From positions 1 through 25,656 of IMG/VR virus record IMGVR_UViG_3300010400_000052: a DNA stretch of 25,656 nucleotides; one strand, written 5' to 3'. The position numbers were made by a program, and so were the translations under genes. Of this stretch, positions 7,085 through 13,833 are shown one piece after another. How positions within the stretch are numbered: position 1 is the first letter of the stretch; the number at the start of each line of letters is the position of its first letter. Under the pieces are notes generated by a model. That model was not told where the DNA came from. It saw only the letters and a list, made by a program, of their open reading frames with translations, and searched no databases. The DNA comes from a virus.

Positions 7085-7096
7085 GTACTCGAGTAC
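7085..7096. repeat. 12-bp perfect palindrome
   Basis: GTACTCGAGTAC reads the same on both strands. It lies 13 bases after the end of the protease-scaffold gene and upstream of the promoter-like element. Such a site could be bound by a dimeric protein or be a short RNA hairpin, but nothing else supports a specific role. Confidence 0.3.
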
Positions 7097-7109
7097 GTCT
7101 TTACAAATC

Positions 7110-9512
7110 TTATTGGGGCTTATTCTTAGTCCCGAATGTATCAAAGATTTTCTTCAGCATTGCATCTTCGGAAAGCTCTTCACCGAACGAAGGTGAAACA
7201 TAAATGCGACTTGCTTTCTTACTTACAGAAGCTGCTGGAGCTTTAATATCAGCAACGACCCTCTCAGTAGCTAGAAGTGCATTGTCATCCATTGCCATTA
7301 ATTCTTTCTCTTTGGCAATTATGGAATGTTCAAATGCTTTCTTCTGTGCATCTAATAGGTATGTTCCGTTCTGAATTTCATAGGCATAAACTTCTTTATC
7401 CATATGAATTGCATCTTTTTCAATTAGTGTAGCAACAATTTTCTTGCAACGTTCTTGGCGAGCGGCCAATACGGAAGCGAACTTCTTAACCTTCTCTTCA
7501 TTATTGATTGCTGCTTCCTTAGCTGCGATTGCTGCTTCACGTGCGTTGAGCGAAGATTCTTTAAGAGCTAATTCATCTTCATGGGATTCACCGGCTGGAA
7601 CTTCATCAACAACTGGTGGTTCCATTTTTTCCTCAACTGGGGCAACTGTTCCGGGCATCTCTGGTTTTGCCTCTTCTGGAGGAAGACCAAGGACTGCTTT
7701 CAACAGTGGAAGAACTACGGCCATATCTGCACCGAAGCCATCTGGAAGACGCTTTACTTCAGCGCCATCTTTAGAAATTATAACTTCATTTGTTTCTTTG
7801 TCCTTCATAGCTGAATAGCCTTCACCGATTTCAACTGTTTCAGCGGTGTCAAATGCAGATACTTCTGCTTTAGGCATATCAACTTTAGGAGCATCAGCCA
7901 ATGGATCAACTGGTTTATCTTCTGGTACAATAGCTTCTTCGATTGCTGGAGTATCTTCAGGCATTGGCATTTCTGCTGCGGCCTTTTTCTCAACTGATTC
8001 AATAGATTTAGGATCTTTCTTTACTTCATCCTTACCTTCATGCGCACTATCAAGAGCATCGCCAGCAGTCTTAGTAGAAATTGCTGGTTTATCAGCAACT
8101 GCTTCTTCAGGCTTAGTATCAACTGCAGCTGTCTTAACAGTCTCTTCAGGATGATCACCCATTTCTTTCTTGCTATCTGGATGAGTTGATTCTTCAACAC
8201 TCTCTTCAACTTTGTCACCCTTAGGAATGGTTGTTTCTTCAACTGTTTCCTCAGGAGCCTTTGTCATATTAGGGGTTTTGCCTGGCTTATCGCCATCGGC
8301 AGCTGTTTCAGGAGCAGCGGAAGGAGCTTTACCTTTTGGCTGACTATCACCTTGAACGGCTTCTTCAGCCTTATCGCCGATTTCTTTCTTGCCTTCTGGC
8401 AAAGTAGAACCATCAACGGCTTCTTGAGGTGCTGCGCCAAATGCAACAGTTCCCTCTGGTACAGTTGTGCCTTCTTCAGCTTTCTTTTGCATGTTAGTCT
8501 CCTGAGCTGTAAATTCGCTGTGTGCTTTCGCAACTGCTTCAGCATTTTTCATTCCAGCCGCAATATAAGTTTTTGCAGCTGTTTTAATAGATTTTTGAGC
8601 AGCTGGTGTAAGTGAAGTCCAGTTAATTAGAGAAGATTCTTTATCAGATTTCTTATCGCCTTCACCCTTTTCTTCAGCTTCAATGATTTCAGTACCTTTA
8701 GCGACATAACTTGTTTCAACAGCTTTTTCAGATTTATCATGTTTTTTCTCCTCAGGATTTTTAGGGGTAGTTTTTACTTCCTTACCCTCTGCTTCTGGCT
8801 TAGGTTCAGAATAGTCAGTTTTGACTTCCTTTGCCTTTGGAGCTGCTGGACCGGTTTGACCTTTCTCTTGGCCAGGCATTTCAACTTTAGAATCTTTTAC
8901 TTCTTTTGGAGCAGGTGCTGCAGGACCTTTTTGAGCCGTTTCCTGTCCAGGTTTTTCAAATTTTGGATTTGTTGGATACTTGTGCTTCTTATTAGAAAGA
9001 CCAGTCGAAGGCTTTACGCGTGTGCCATCTGGACCAAGCTTAGGTTCAGCAGCTGTCTTGGAAAGCTTATGTGCAACGTCCCAAGCGCTAGCAAGCTTCT
9101 CTAAACCATCTTTCTTATAGCGAGCAACGATCTCTTTGGCATACTCAGGGCTTGTTGCCCAAAGCTGATCAGAGAAAGACATGACTTCAAAGTCTGATCC
9201 CCAAATTTCTTTTAGGGAAGCTTGAAGTACTGTTTTGCCTTCATCTACAACTGACCATGTTGAATCTAAAACGTTATTTTTATCTTCTTCGAATTTGGCT
9301 TGAACTTTAGGGGTTTCTGCAGCGAGTGCTGTTTTAACCTTAGCAACGATCTTGGAAAAGAAATTCTCTTCCTTTGCAGCTGAGTCAGCCAACACTTCTG
9401 CTTTCTTGGTCTTACCAACAACGTAAGATTCAAGCTGTTCCATCTCATAAGCAGAAATTTTATTTAAAATTTTGCGTGTTTCATCATTAGGGGTAACGTT
9501 CTTGTCAGCCAT
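7110..9512 (-). CDS. Nested scaffold protein from an internal in-frame start, 800 aa (candidate)
   Basis: Met297 of the protease-scaffold fusion is preceded by AAAAGGAG with a six-base spacer to the ATG, as strong a ribosome binding site as any in the window. Translation from here would give the scaffold region without the protease domain. Nested scaffold genes in the 3' part of the protease gene are known from phage lambda (C/Nu3) and many others, and they supply scaffold in excess over protease. The start falls 45 residues after the protease domain boundary, where such a start would be useful. Inferred from sequence only. Confidence 0.6.
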   Translation of the reverse strand: MADKNVTPNDETRKILNKISAYEMEQLESYVVGKTKKAEVLADSAAKEENFFSKIVAKVKTALAAETPKVQAKFEEDKNNVLDSTWSVVDEGKTVLQASLKEIWGSDFEVMSFSDQLWATSPEYAKEIVARYKKDGLEKLASAWDVAHKLSKTAAEPKLGPDGTRVKPSTGLSNKKHKYPTNPKFEKPGQETAQKGPAAPAPKEVKDSKVEMPGQEKGQTGPAAPKAKEVKTDYSEPKPEAEGKEVKTTPKNPEEKKHDKSEKAVETSYVAKGTEIIEAEEKGEGDKKSDKESSLINWTSLTPAAQKSIKTAAKTYIAAGMKNAEAVAKAHSEFTAQETNMQKKAEEGTTVPEGTVAFGAAPQEAVDGSTLPEGKKEIGDKAEEAVQGDSQPKGKAPSAAPETAADGDKPGKTPNMTKAPEETVEETTIPKGDKVEESVEESTHPDSKKEMGDHPEETVKTAAVDTKPEEAVADKPAISTKTAGDALDSAHEGKDEVKKDPKSIESVEKKAAAEMPMPEDTPAIEEAIVPEDKPVDPLADAPKVDMPKAEVSAFDTAETVEIGEGYSAMKDKETNEVIISKDGAEVKRLPDGFGADMAVVLPLLKAVLGLPPEEAKPEMPGTVAPVEEKMEPPVVDEVPAGESHEDELALKESSLNAREAAIAAKEAAINNEEKVKKFASVLAARQERCKKIVATLIEKDAIHMDKEVYAYEIQNGTYLLDAQKKAFEHSIIAKEKELMAMDDNALLATERVVADIKAPAASVSKKASRIYVSPSFGEELSEDAMLKKIFDTFGTKNKPQ

Positions 9513-10400
9513 GGACGACTCCTTTTCAACTGCTGGGAATACCCCAGATAAATCAGCTTTTAGTTTTGACTTTGTTGCATCATCTAGTTTTGAAAATACT
9601 TGTTCCATCTGAGCGGCTAAATCAACCTGCTCTTCTTTAGAAAGGGAAGCTTTTTTTGACATTTGGCTCTTCATATTGGATAACACAGTTTTGATGATAG
9701 CCGTTGGATCAGCTGGCACGCCAACGATTGAGTCTTCATTAAAGACGATACCCTTATTAATAGAAAACGCAGGGATTAGATCGCCTTTCTTGATATTGTA
9801 TTCAGGAAAGTCAAGCTCAGCGTTGAATTCACGACCAAGTGACATTCCCATATGCTCACACTTCTCATCAGCATCAGACTTAAGCACATGACCACAAATA
9901 GAACAGATTGACTCATCGACTGAACAACCCATGCTGGTGCTATTCAATTCACCTGTTTCAATCTTACGACAAATCTCAGGGTGCAAGGTACGATCGATCT
10001 TACCAACCAATTCGATATAAAACTCACCAGTTTCTTTATCATCGATTGGCAAAGCATCGATAATCTTACCGATGGAATACAAAGAACTTTCAGAATTATG
10101 ATCTAAAAAGATGTTGCGACCAACGAAGGTCTGATAAGAAGATTCTAATTCCTTACGTGGGAAGTAGTCTTTGTTACCATTGAAGTTCCAACCACGTGTA
10201 CCTTCTTTTGTCATTGGACCCTGATCACCAGCCGAGATTGCTCGAGCGCGATAATACAAGAAGTCTGAATTCTTTGCTTCAATGACTTTAGATACGACTG
10301 GTTTAGCTGCTTCGACTACTGGTTTCTCAATAAGCAAATCTTCAGCAAGAACTGCTGTCTTTAAGATTCGAAGATGAGAGCCTAATTTAATCAAACTCAT
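7110..10400 (-). CDS. Capsid maturation protease fused to scaffold/core protein, 1096 aa
   Basis: Residues 45 to 240 look like a prohead protease of the assemblin-related class: RNIFLDHN with candidate catalytic His101, a Ser-rich TSMGCSV with candidate catalytic Ser156, and a Cys/His insert C166-x2-C169, C181, H183 that probably binds zinc. A junction Lys-Lys-Ala251-Ser252 follows. The remainder is scaffold-like: residues 450 to 560 are Lys/Pro/Glu-rich; 640 to 790 contain imperfect 20-residue acidic repeats around 'EEAV-x-G-x-x-x-P-x-GKKE-x-GD'; and 960 to 1060 form a long charged coiled coil (SLNAREAAIAAKEAAINNEE). It lies between the minor head and capsid genes, the usual place. AAAGGA precedes the ATG. 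An internal start makes a scaffold-only product likely. Confidence 0.85.
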   Translation of the reverse strand: MSLIKLGSHLRILKTAVLAEDLLIEKPVVEAAKPVVSKVIEAKNSDFLYYRARAISAGDQGPMTKEGTRGWNFNGNKDYFPRKELESSYQTFVGRNIFLDHNSESSLYSIGKIIDALPIDDKETGEFYIELVGKIDRTLHPEICRKIETGELNSTSMGCSVDESICSICGHVLKSDADEKCEHMGMSLGREFNAELDFPEYNIKKGDLIPAFSINKGIVFNEDSIVGVPADPTAIIKTVLSNMKSQMSKKASLSKEEQVDLAAQMEQVFSKLDDATKSKLKADLSGVFPAVEKESSMADKNVTPNDETRKILNKISAYEMEQLESYVVGKTKKAEVLADSAAKEENFFSKIVAKVKTALAAETPKVQAKFEEDKNNVLDSTWSVVDEGKTVLQASLKEIWGSDFEVMSFSDQLWATSPEYAKEIVARYKKDGLEKLASAWDVAHKLSKTAAEPKLGPDGTRVKPSTGLSNKKHKYPTNPKFEKPGQETAQKGPAAPAPKEVKDSKVEMPGQEKGQTGPAAPKAKEVKTDYSEPKPEAEGKEVKTTPKNPEEKKHDKSEKAVETSYVAKGTEIIEAEEKGEGDKKSDKESSLINWTSLTPAAQKSIKTAAKTYIAAGMKNAEAVAKAHSEFTAQETNMQKKAEEGTTVPEGTVAFGAAPQEAVDGSTLPEGKKEIGDKAEEAVQGDSQPKGKAPSAAPETAADGDKPGKTPNMTKAPEETVEETTIPKGDKVEESVEESTHPDSKKEMGDHPEETVKTAAVDTKPEEAVADKPAISTKTAGDALDSAHEGKDEVKKDPKSIESVEKKAAAEMPMPEDTPAIEEAIVPEDKPVDPLADAPKVDMPKAEVSAFDTAETVEIGEGYSAMKDKETNEVIISKDGAEVKRLPDGFGADMAVVLPLLKAVLGLPPEEAKPEMPGTVAPVEEKMEPPVVDEVPAGESHEDELALKESSLNAREAAIAAKEAAINNEEKVKKFASVLAARQERCKKIVATLIEKDAIHMDKEVYAYEIQNGTYLLDAQKKAFEHSIIAKEKELMAMDDNALLATERVVADIKAPAASVSKKASRIYVSPSFGEELSEDAMLKKIFDTFGTKNKPQ
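9513..9526 (-). promoter_or_regulatory. Internal ribosome binding site for the nested scaffold start
   Basis: AAAAGGAG at 9519-9526 on the minus strand, then TCGTCC and ATG at 9512, in frame with the surrounding protease-scaffold gene. Spacing and strength are optimal for bacterial initiation. Confidence 0.65.
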
Positions 10401-10406
10401 AATAAA

Positions 10407-11144
10407 TTATCCTTTAAATAATCCTGTAATCCAATTAGGTACTTTCTGACTTGTTTCCCTATTCATATCGCGATTCCATTCTTCAACCTCTTCATCTGTA
10501 TACTTGGGGTTGGGTGGAATAACATTTGGGATAGATTCTTCAACATTCTCGTGTTCTAAGTCCTTCAACCACTGCTCATACTCTTCAGGACTTAAGTCTT
10601 GCTTCTCAAAAGGGTTTTTAATCTGCTTATGAACTTCTTTGGGTACTTGACGAATCTTAGGTTCTGGCTTCTGAGGAACTTGTTCAACCTTAGGTTTCTC
10701 TGGAGCGAGAGGCTTTATCGTAGGTACCTTAATTGGTGTTTCAACAACTGGCGCTGGAGCTTTCTGAACTGGAGCAGGACGATTAGTTCCAATTGCTTGA
10801 TCAGTCTCACCATATGAATCAACTTCAACAGGAGGAAGACCAGGACCACTTACCGTCAACGTACAAGAGACATCACCTGGATGCGAGCGAGAAAATAAAG
10901 GTGCATCGTACTCTGTCGTTGCTAAAAAATCTTGTAGGTTCCAAGTTTGACGATTCAGATCACGACATTGACCATGATGAGAACCATTTGAATTCCAAGT
11001 AACCTGATTGTAACCACTTTGCATCAAATTTTCAAGGACTGGACCAGTCATATCCTGACGATGATTCCCAGCCGCTTCTTTATTGATGCGGCAGATCCTC
11101 ATTGCTCTTATTGCGAGTTTTGACAGCCAATTTTGATCTACCAT
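10407..11144 (-). CDS. Minor head protein-like, 245 aa
   Basis: Residues 32 to 112 hold a Cys/His/Trp-containing domain with TWNSNGSHHGQCRDLN and APLFSRSHPGDVSC. This layout (Trp-x-x-x-Gly, CRDLN, final HPG-x-x-x-C) recalls the C-terminal Cys/His motif of Mu gpF-like head morphogenesis proteins. Residues 122 to 185 are a Pro/Lys/Val linker, then two related acidic helices (SPEEYEQWLKDLE and TDEEVEEWNRDMNRE) and an amphipathic tail VPNWITGLFKG. The first 24 residues form a basic amphipathic helix ending at NKEA-AG, a possible cleavage point. It overlaps the previous gene by 65 bases and lies next to the protease-scaffold gene. A head role is inferred. Confidence 0.65.
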   Translation of the reverse strand: MVDQNWLSKLAIRAMRICRINKEAAGNHRQDMTGPVLENLMQSGYNQVTWNSNGSHHGQCRDLNRQTWNLQDFLATTEYDAPLFSRSHPGDVSCTLTVSGPGLPPVEVDSYGETDQAIGTNRPAPVQKAPAPVVETPIKVPTIKPLAPEKPKVEQVPQKPEPKIRQVPKEVHKQIKNPFEKQDLSPEEYEQWLKDLEHENVEESIPNVIPPNPKYTDEEVEEWNRDMNRETSQKVPNWITGLFKG

Positions 11145-11319
11145 ATTCCATTTCCAAAAATACTAAATTATCCTTGGCGACCCAACCGGTGTCACAATCA
11201 CATTTAAATTCAAAACTTCCGTAGTCTTCGCCCATATCTTGATAGCATCGCTTATGGCCGTGATGATCATGAACTTCCCAGCAATGACCGCATGTACGAC
11301 ATTCATTTTCGAGTGACAT
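11080..11319 (-). CDS. Small Zn-ribbon-type protein, 79 aa (paralogue of the preceding gene)
   Basis: The N-terminal half carries CRTCGHCWEVHDHHG, later a lone Cys and then FKCDCD, a Cys/His set suited to one or two zinc ions. The C-terminal half reads KDNLVFLEMEYGRSK, matching PQENLAFLEYKYVTRK in the adjacent gene, so the two are tandem paralogues. It overlaps the upstream gene by 17 bases and the downstream minor head gene by 65 bases. There is no strong ribosome binding site before the ATG, so initiation is probably coupled. Function is unknown; small Zn proteins of this type are common in phages. Confidence 0.75.
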   Translation of the reverse strand: MSLENECRTCGHCWEVHDHHGHKRCYQDMGEDYGSFEFKCDCDTGWVAKDNLVFLEMEYGRSKLAVKTRNKSNEDLPHQ

Positions 11320-11500
11320 ATTTATATTCGAGAAACGCTAAATTTTCTTGTGGCAAAAACTCTGCACATTTACAATTCCCATTAACCACATTCTGACATA
11401 AACTTGGATTGTGCTCGATATCTGTATGTGATATGAAGGAATGTTTGCAGTTACGACACTTCTCAAAACTTTTAGGATTCTTAATTTTACGGAGAGGCAT
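11303..11500 (-). CDS. Small Zn-ribbon-type protein, 65 aa
   Basis: The protein contains CRNCKHSFISH (C-x2-C-x-H-x4-H), then a Cys and the pair CKC, followed by EFLPQENLAFLEYKY. The order of ligands and the C-terminal strand match the next gene, indicating a tandem duplication. The ATG overlaps the TAA stop of the upstream gene (TAATG), so it is translationally coupled. The pattern fits a small zinc-stabilised fold; partner and function are not evident. Confidence 0.75.
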   Translation of the reverse strand: MPLRKIKNPKSFEKCRNCKHSFISHTDIEHNPSLCQNVVNGNCKCAEFLPQENLAFLEYKYVTRK

Positions 11501-11748
11501 TACTTGCTCTCGTCTACACCGTATTTATCTAAGATAGCCTTTGCAGCATTAATTTTATCGTAGCAATCATCTTTGATTGTACGCTGGAGCTGCTTCAAAT
11601 TTCTTTCTGAAATGTCCGAGATTCTGACCAAATCTAAAACTCGGCCCATATATTTAACCATGATAGCTTCAAACATTATAGGAACGTTAAGCTTGTCATC
11701 TTCAGTGATGTAAGTTAATTCTTTCTTTTCATTGCTTTCATGTGTCAT
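11500..11748 (-). CDS. Hypothetical helical protein, 82 aa
   Basis: A mainly helical, charged protein with no Cys motif, signal or membrane segment. The middle, MFEAIMVKYMGRVLDLVRISD, followed by RNLKQLQRTIKDDCYDKINAAKAILDKYG, suggests a three-helix bundle. GAGAGGACTTT precedes the ATG. It is the first gene after a promoter-like element (11802-11841) and begins the short-gene run leading to the minor head and protease genes. A family was not recognised. Confidence 0.7.
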   Translation of the reverse strand: MTHESNEKKELTYITEDDKLNVPIMFEAIMVKYMGRVLDLVRISDISERNLKQLQRTIKDDCYDKINAAKAILDKYGVDESK

Positions 11749-11801
11749 AAAGTCCTCTCTTTTCGTGGCTTTTAGAATAAAAAAATCGTTAGAACGTAGT
11801 G

Positions 11802-11841
11802 CTCCTATTATAATACAGAAATATTATACTTTTTTACTTGA
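11802..11841 (-). promoter_or_regulatory. Conserved promoter-like element, copy A
   Basis: On the minus strand: TCAAGTAA, a short gap, AAAGTATAATATTT, five variable bases, TTATAATAGGAG. The 31-base core (11802-11832) matches copy B (23032-23062) at every position outside the five-base gap. It sits in the gap before the 82-residue gene, 54 bases from its ATG. Two TATAAT boxes 16 bases apart suggest a phage-modified promoter rather than a plain host -35/-10 pair; no TTGACA is present. Confidence 0.6.
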
Positions 11842-11848
11842 GACATTC

Positions 11849-12085
11849 TTATTTACTTATTGTAAAATCGGCCGACTCAAGCCTATCAATAAGTACATTT
11901 AAATCATCAGGATTATAATTATTAACCCCGATGCTTTTTAATGCAGAATGAAGCTGATCTACCGTAAGCTTTTTCGATGGGACTTGTTTCAAAATCATCT
12001 CAGCCAAAAAGTTGGGATCAATCACGAATCCAGCATTCTTAACTACTTTAATCTTATTAGGTGAACCTTTCTTCGATAATGCCAT
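11849..12085 (-). CDS. Hypothetical protein, 78 aa
   Basis: The N-terminus is basic (ALSKKGSPNKIKVVKNAG). The C-terminal 55 residues look like a small helical domain (DPNFLAEMILKQVPSKKL, then DQLHSALKSIGVNNYNPDDL). AAGAGGTTAAA precedes the ATG. The gene lies directly after the intrinsic terminator of the upstream gene and before promoter-like copy A, so it may be a single-gene unit, possibly read from the TATAATAAGAGG sequence that follows the terminator. No family recognised. Confidence 0.65.
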   Translation of the reverse strand: MALSKKGSPNKIKVVKNAGFVIDPNFLAEMILKQVPSKKLTVDQLHSALKSIGVNNYNPDDLNVLIDRLESADFTISK

Positions 12086-12101
12086 TTTAACCTCTTATTA
12101 T

Positions 12102-12148
12102 AAAAATTGGGCCTGTCCTAACAGGTTTTATTCAATTAGAACAGGCCC
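12102..12148 (-). terminator. Intrinsic terminator after the Cys-rich virion protein, with an alternative inner hairpin
   Basis: A 13-position stem with one mismatch (12109-12121 with 12136-12148, GGGCCTGT core) is followed on the minus strand by AA and five T. The downstream half can instead form a small hairpin of its own (12112-12116 with 12121-12125, 4-base loop) next to the same T tract. The two forms exclude each other because they share the ACAGG sequence. Confidence 0.8.
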
Positions 12149-12154
12149 TAATTC

Positions 12155-13048
12155 TTAGGCTACTAATTGAGTCCCATCATTTGGACAGAATTTAACGTCT
12201 TTCTTGCGTTTATATCCACAACCACAAGCTGCTAGGATCTTTGTCGTACCTTTCACCGTGAGGCGTATGGTGGTAGGTTTGGAGCGATCCACGTCGATGT
12301 AGATTGAACTAAACTTCTGAAGTGACGTACTTCCTTCAACTGTTGCTGCGGCTTCACCTAGGGAGTTAGAGGCACTCATAATGACTGCATCTGAACCAAT
12401 ACTGGTGTTAACCTGATTAACAGCTCCGGCATCAGCACTAGCTGAGTAGGTAACATTCACTGAATTGCTGCGAAGAATACCCTTATTAAGATTATCTCCT
12501 AACGTGATATTCCCGTTACTTGTGAAACCACCCGTTGCTGTTCCTGCTGTATATGTCTTCCAACTTGATGGATGACACGTATAACAGAAGGCATTATTGC
12601 AACACCAAGAACAATGACCAAGTAAGCCATGGTGATGATTATTACAATTAATGTGTTCGACTACCTTCTCAACAACTGGTGCTTCTTTTTCAGGATAGAA
12701 GTTTACTTCAATACTTCCATTCTCGCTATCATTGGGTTGATCAACCTTAGGATCTGTCAATCTTGCTAATTTGAAACGTTTACCTTCTGAAAGGTTGCCA
12801 TCAGCAACGAATCTCTCAAGGTCAACTGTCTCATTAGTGTCAATGACAACACCCTTAACTGCGATCTTCCCGTCAATCCAGACATCAGCAACTGCACGCT
12901 TACGAAGTTTATTCTTAAGACGAAGTACATACTCAGACCCAAAGGGAATAAGGATTGTACCGTTATCTGATTCTTTCTGAATCTTTCCATCAACCATCAA
13001 TGCTGCTACGTAGCTATCTCTATACATGTTCATGTGACTCCTTTTCAT
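12155..13048 (-). CDS. Cys-rich virion-type protein with C-terminal zinc ribbon, 297 aa
   Basis: Residues 10 to 100 form a beta domain (YVAALMVDGK, GSEYVLRLKNKLRKRAVADV, WIDGKIAVKG) seen in uncharacterised phage and bacterial proteins with a 'GSEY-x-hydrophobic-KN' core. Residues 132 to 160 hold a dense Cys/His cluster (C135, HHH138-140, C146, C149, C150, C155, C158), which probably binds metal. Residues 160 to 245 are Gly/Ser/Ala/Asn-rich, like a surface repeat. The C-terminus CGCGYKRKKDVKFCPNDG is a zinc-ribbon remnant with CPND where CPxC is expected. AAAAGGAGTCAC precedes the ATG. It is terminated by the hairpin at 12102-12148. The role is unknown; virion association is inferred from place and composition. 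Confidence 0.75.
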   Translation of the reverse strand: MKRSHMNMYRDSYVAALMVDGKIQKESDNGTILIPFGSEYVLRLKNKLRKRAVADVWIDGKIAVKGVVIDTNETVDLERFVADGNLSEGKRFKLARLTDPKVDQPNDSENGSIEVNFYPEKEAPVVEKVVEHINCNNHHHGLLGHCSWCCNNAFCYTCHPSSWKTYTAGTATGGFTSNGNITLGDNLNKGILRSNSVNVTYSASADAGAVNQVNTSIGSDAVIMSASNSLGEAAATVEGSTSLQKFSSIYIDVDRSKPTTIRLTVKGTTKILAACGCGYKRKKDVKFCPNDGTQLVA

Positions 13049-13055
13049 TCATTTG

Positions 13056-13081
13056 GTTCAGTTTTGATGAGGGCACTGAAC
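13056..13081 (-). repeat. 7-bp inverted repeat in the leader of the Cys-rich virion gene
   Basis: GTTCAGT (13056-13062) pairs perfectly with ACTGAAC (13075-13081) around a 12-base loop. It lies just upstream of the ribosome binding site of the 297-residue gene and downstream of the serine-protease gene. No T tract follows on the minus strand, so it is probably a leader or intergenic mRNA structure rather than a terminator. Confidence 0.4.
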
Positions 13082-13119
13082 AAGCCCCGTTTTACAAAAG
13101 GAGGATATGTAATATTAGT

Positions 13120-13809
13120 TTATGATCTTAAAAACTCCCGAATCGTTCGTAGGTCTACAGCTAATCCTAAACCAGAGGCACCAAATGCACCGAACATCGA
13201 AGTTGAGCGTGTAAGAATACCAATCAAATGATAATCTGAATCTACAACTGCTCCACCACTATTACCAGGAAGGACTACGGCATCGAGTACTAAAAATGAT
13301 GCTTTTTCGCCTGGAATAACCAAATTTAATCTACTGACTATGCCTCTTGTAAGAATATCTGTCAATCCGATAGGATTTCCGATAACCCAACAATCTTCAC
13401 CGCGAACAGCGCGATTAGCTAATTGAACTGGACGTCCATGCATTGTCGTATAAAGTAATGCAAGATCAGCAGGTCCATCTACTTTCACAGCAACTGCTTT
13501 AGCTGATTCATTACCTTTTCTTGCCCATATTTCTTTTAATTCCATATTTTCTGGAACATTAATGCAATGAGCGGCTGTTAAAATGATGTTCTCTTTAATA
13601 TAAACACCACTGCATGAGCCCCAACCAGTTCTCACAATTTTTTCTCCAGTCTTAGGATCTTGGAAAGTAGCTTTTACTTTCATCTTAAGCAAGACTGTTG
13701 AGTCTTCCATTCTATTAGAGACGTCTGTACCGCGGACATTGCCGCGATTAAATGCGCAACCAGATAAAAGTAAAGCAGCTGACAGTAAGATAGCTAGGGT
13801 TCGTTTCAT
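13120..13809 (-). CDS. Secreted lipoprotein serine protease, trypsin/HtrA-type (S1), 229 aa
   Basis: The N-terminus KRTLAILLSAALLLSGC is a classical lipoprotein signal with lipobox LSGC (lipidated Cys18). The mature domain has the S1 triad in order: His81 in ILTAAHC, Asp115 in PADLALLY, and Ser184 in PGNSGGAVVDSDY. It therefore looks like an active trypsin-fold protease without a PDZ domain, since only the catalytic domain fits in 229 residues. AAAAAGGAATCTTT precedes ATG. It sits between the portal gene and a Cys-rich virion gene, on the same strand. Likely exported and membrane-anchored in the infected cell, it might act on host surface proteins or superinfecting phage, or be carried in particles. 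This is not the capsid maturation protease, which is at 7110-10400. Confidence 0.9.
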   Translation of the reverse strand: MKRTLAILLSAALLLSGCAFNRGNVRGTDVSNRMEDSTVLLKMKVKATFQDPKTGEKIVRTGWGSCSGVYIKENIILTAAHCINVPENMELKEIWARKGNESAKAVAVKVDGPADLALLYTTMHGRPVQLANRAVRGEDCWVIGNPIGLTDILTRGIVSRLNLVIPGEKASFLVLDAVVLPGNSGGAVVDSDYHLIGILTRSTSMFGAFGASGLGLAVDLRTIREFLRS

Positions 13810-13833
13810 AAAGATTCCTTTTTAATTGTGAGA

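Noticed and set aside
7444-9104. Long plus-strand frames inside the protease-scaffold gene
   Set aside because: They arise from the repetitive Ala/Glu/Lys codons of the minus-strand gene and lack ribosome sites.
13094-13115. Perfect AAGGAGG plus ATG on the plus strand
   Set aside because: The ATG is immediately followed by TAA, and no plus-strand gene is supported around it.
13120-13809. The trypsin-like protease as the capsid maturation protease
   Set aside because: It has a lipoprotein signal and S1 triad; the assemblin-type protease domain is at the N-terminus of the 7110-10400 gene.
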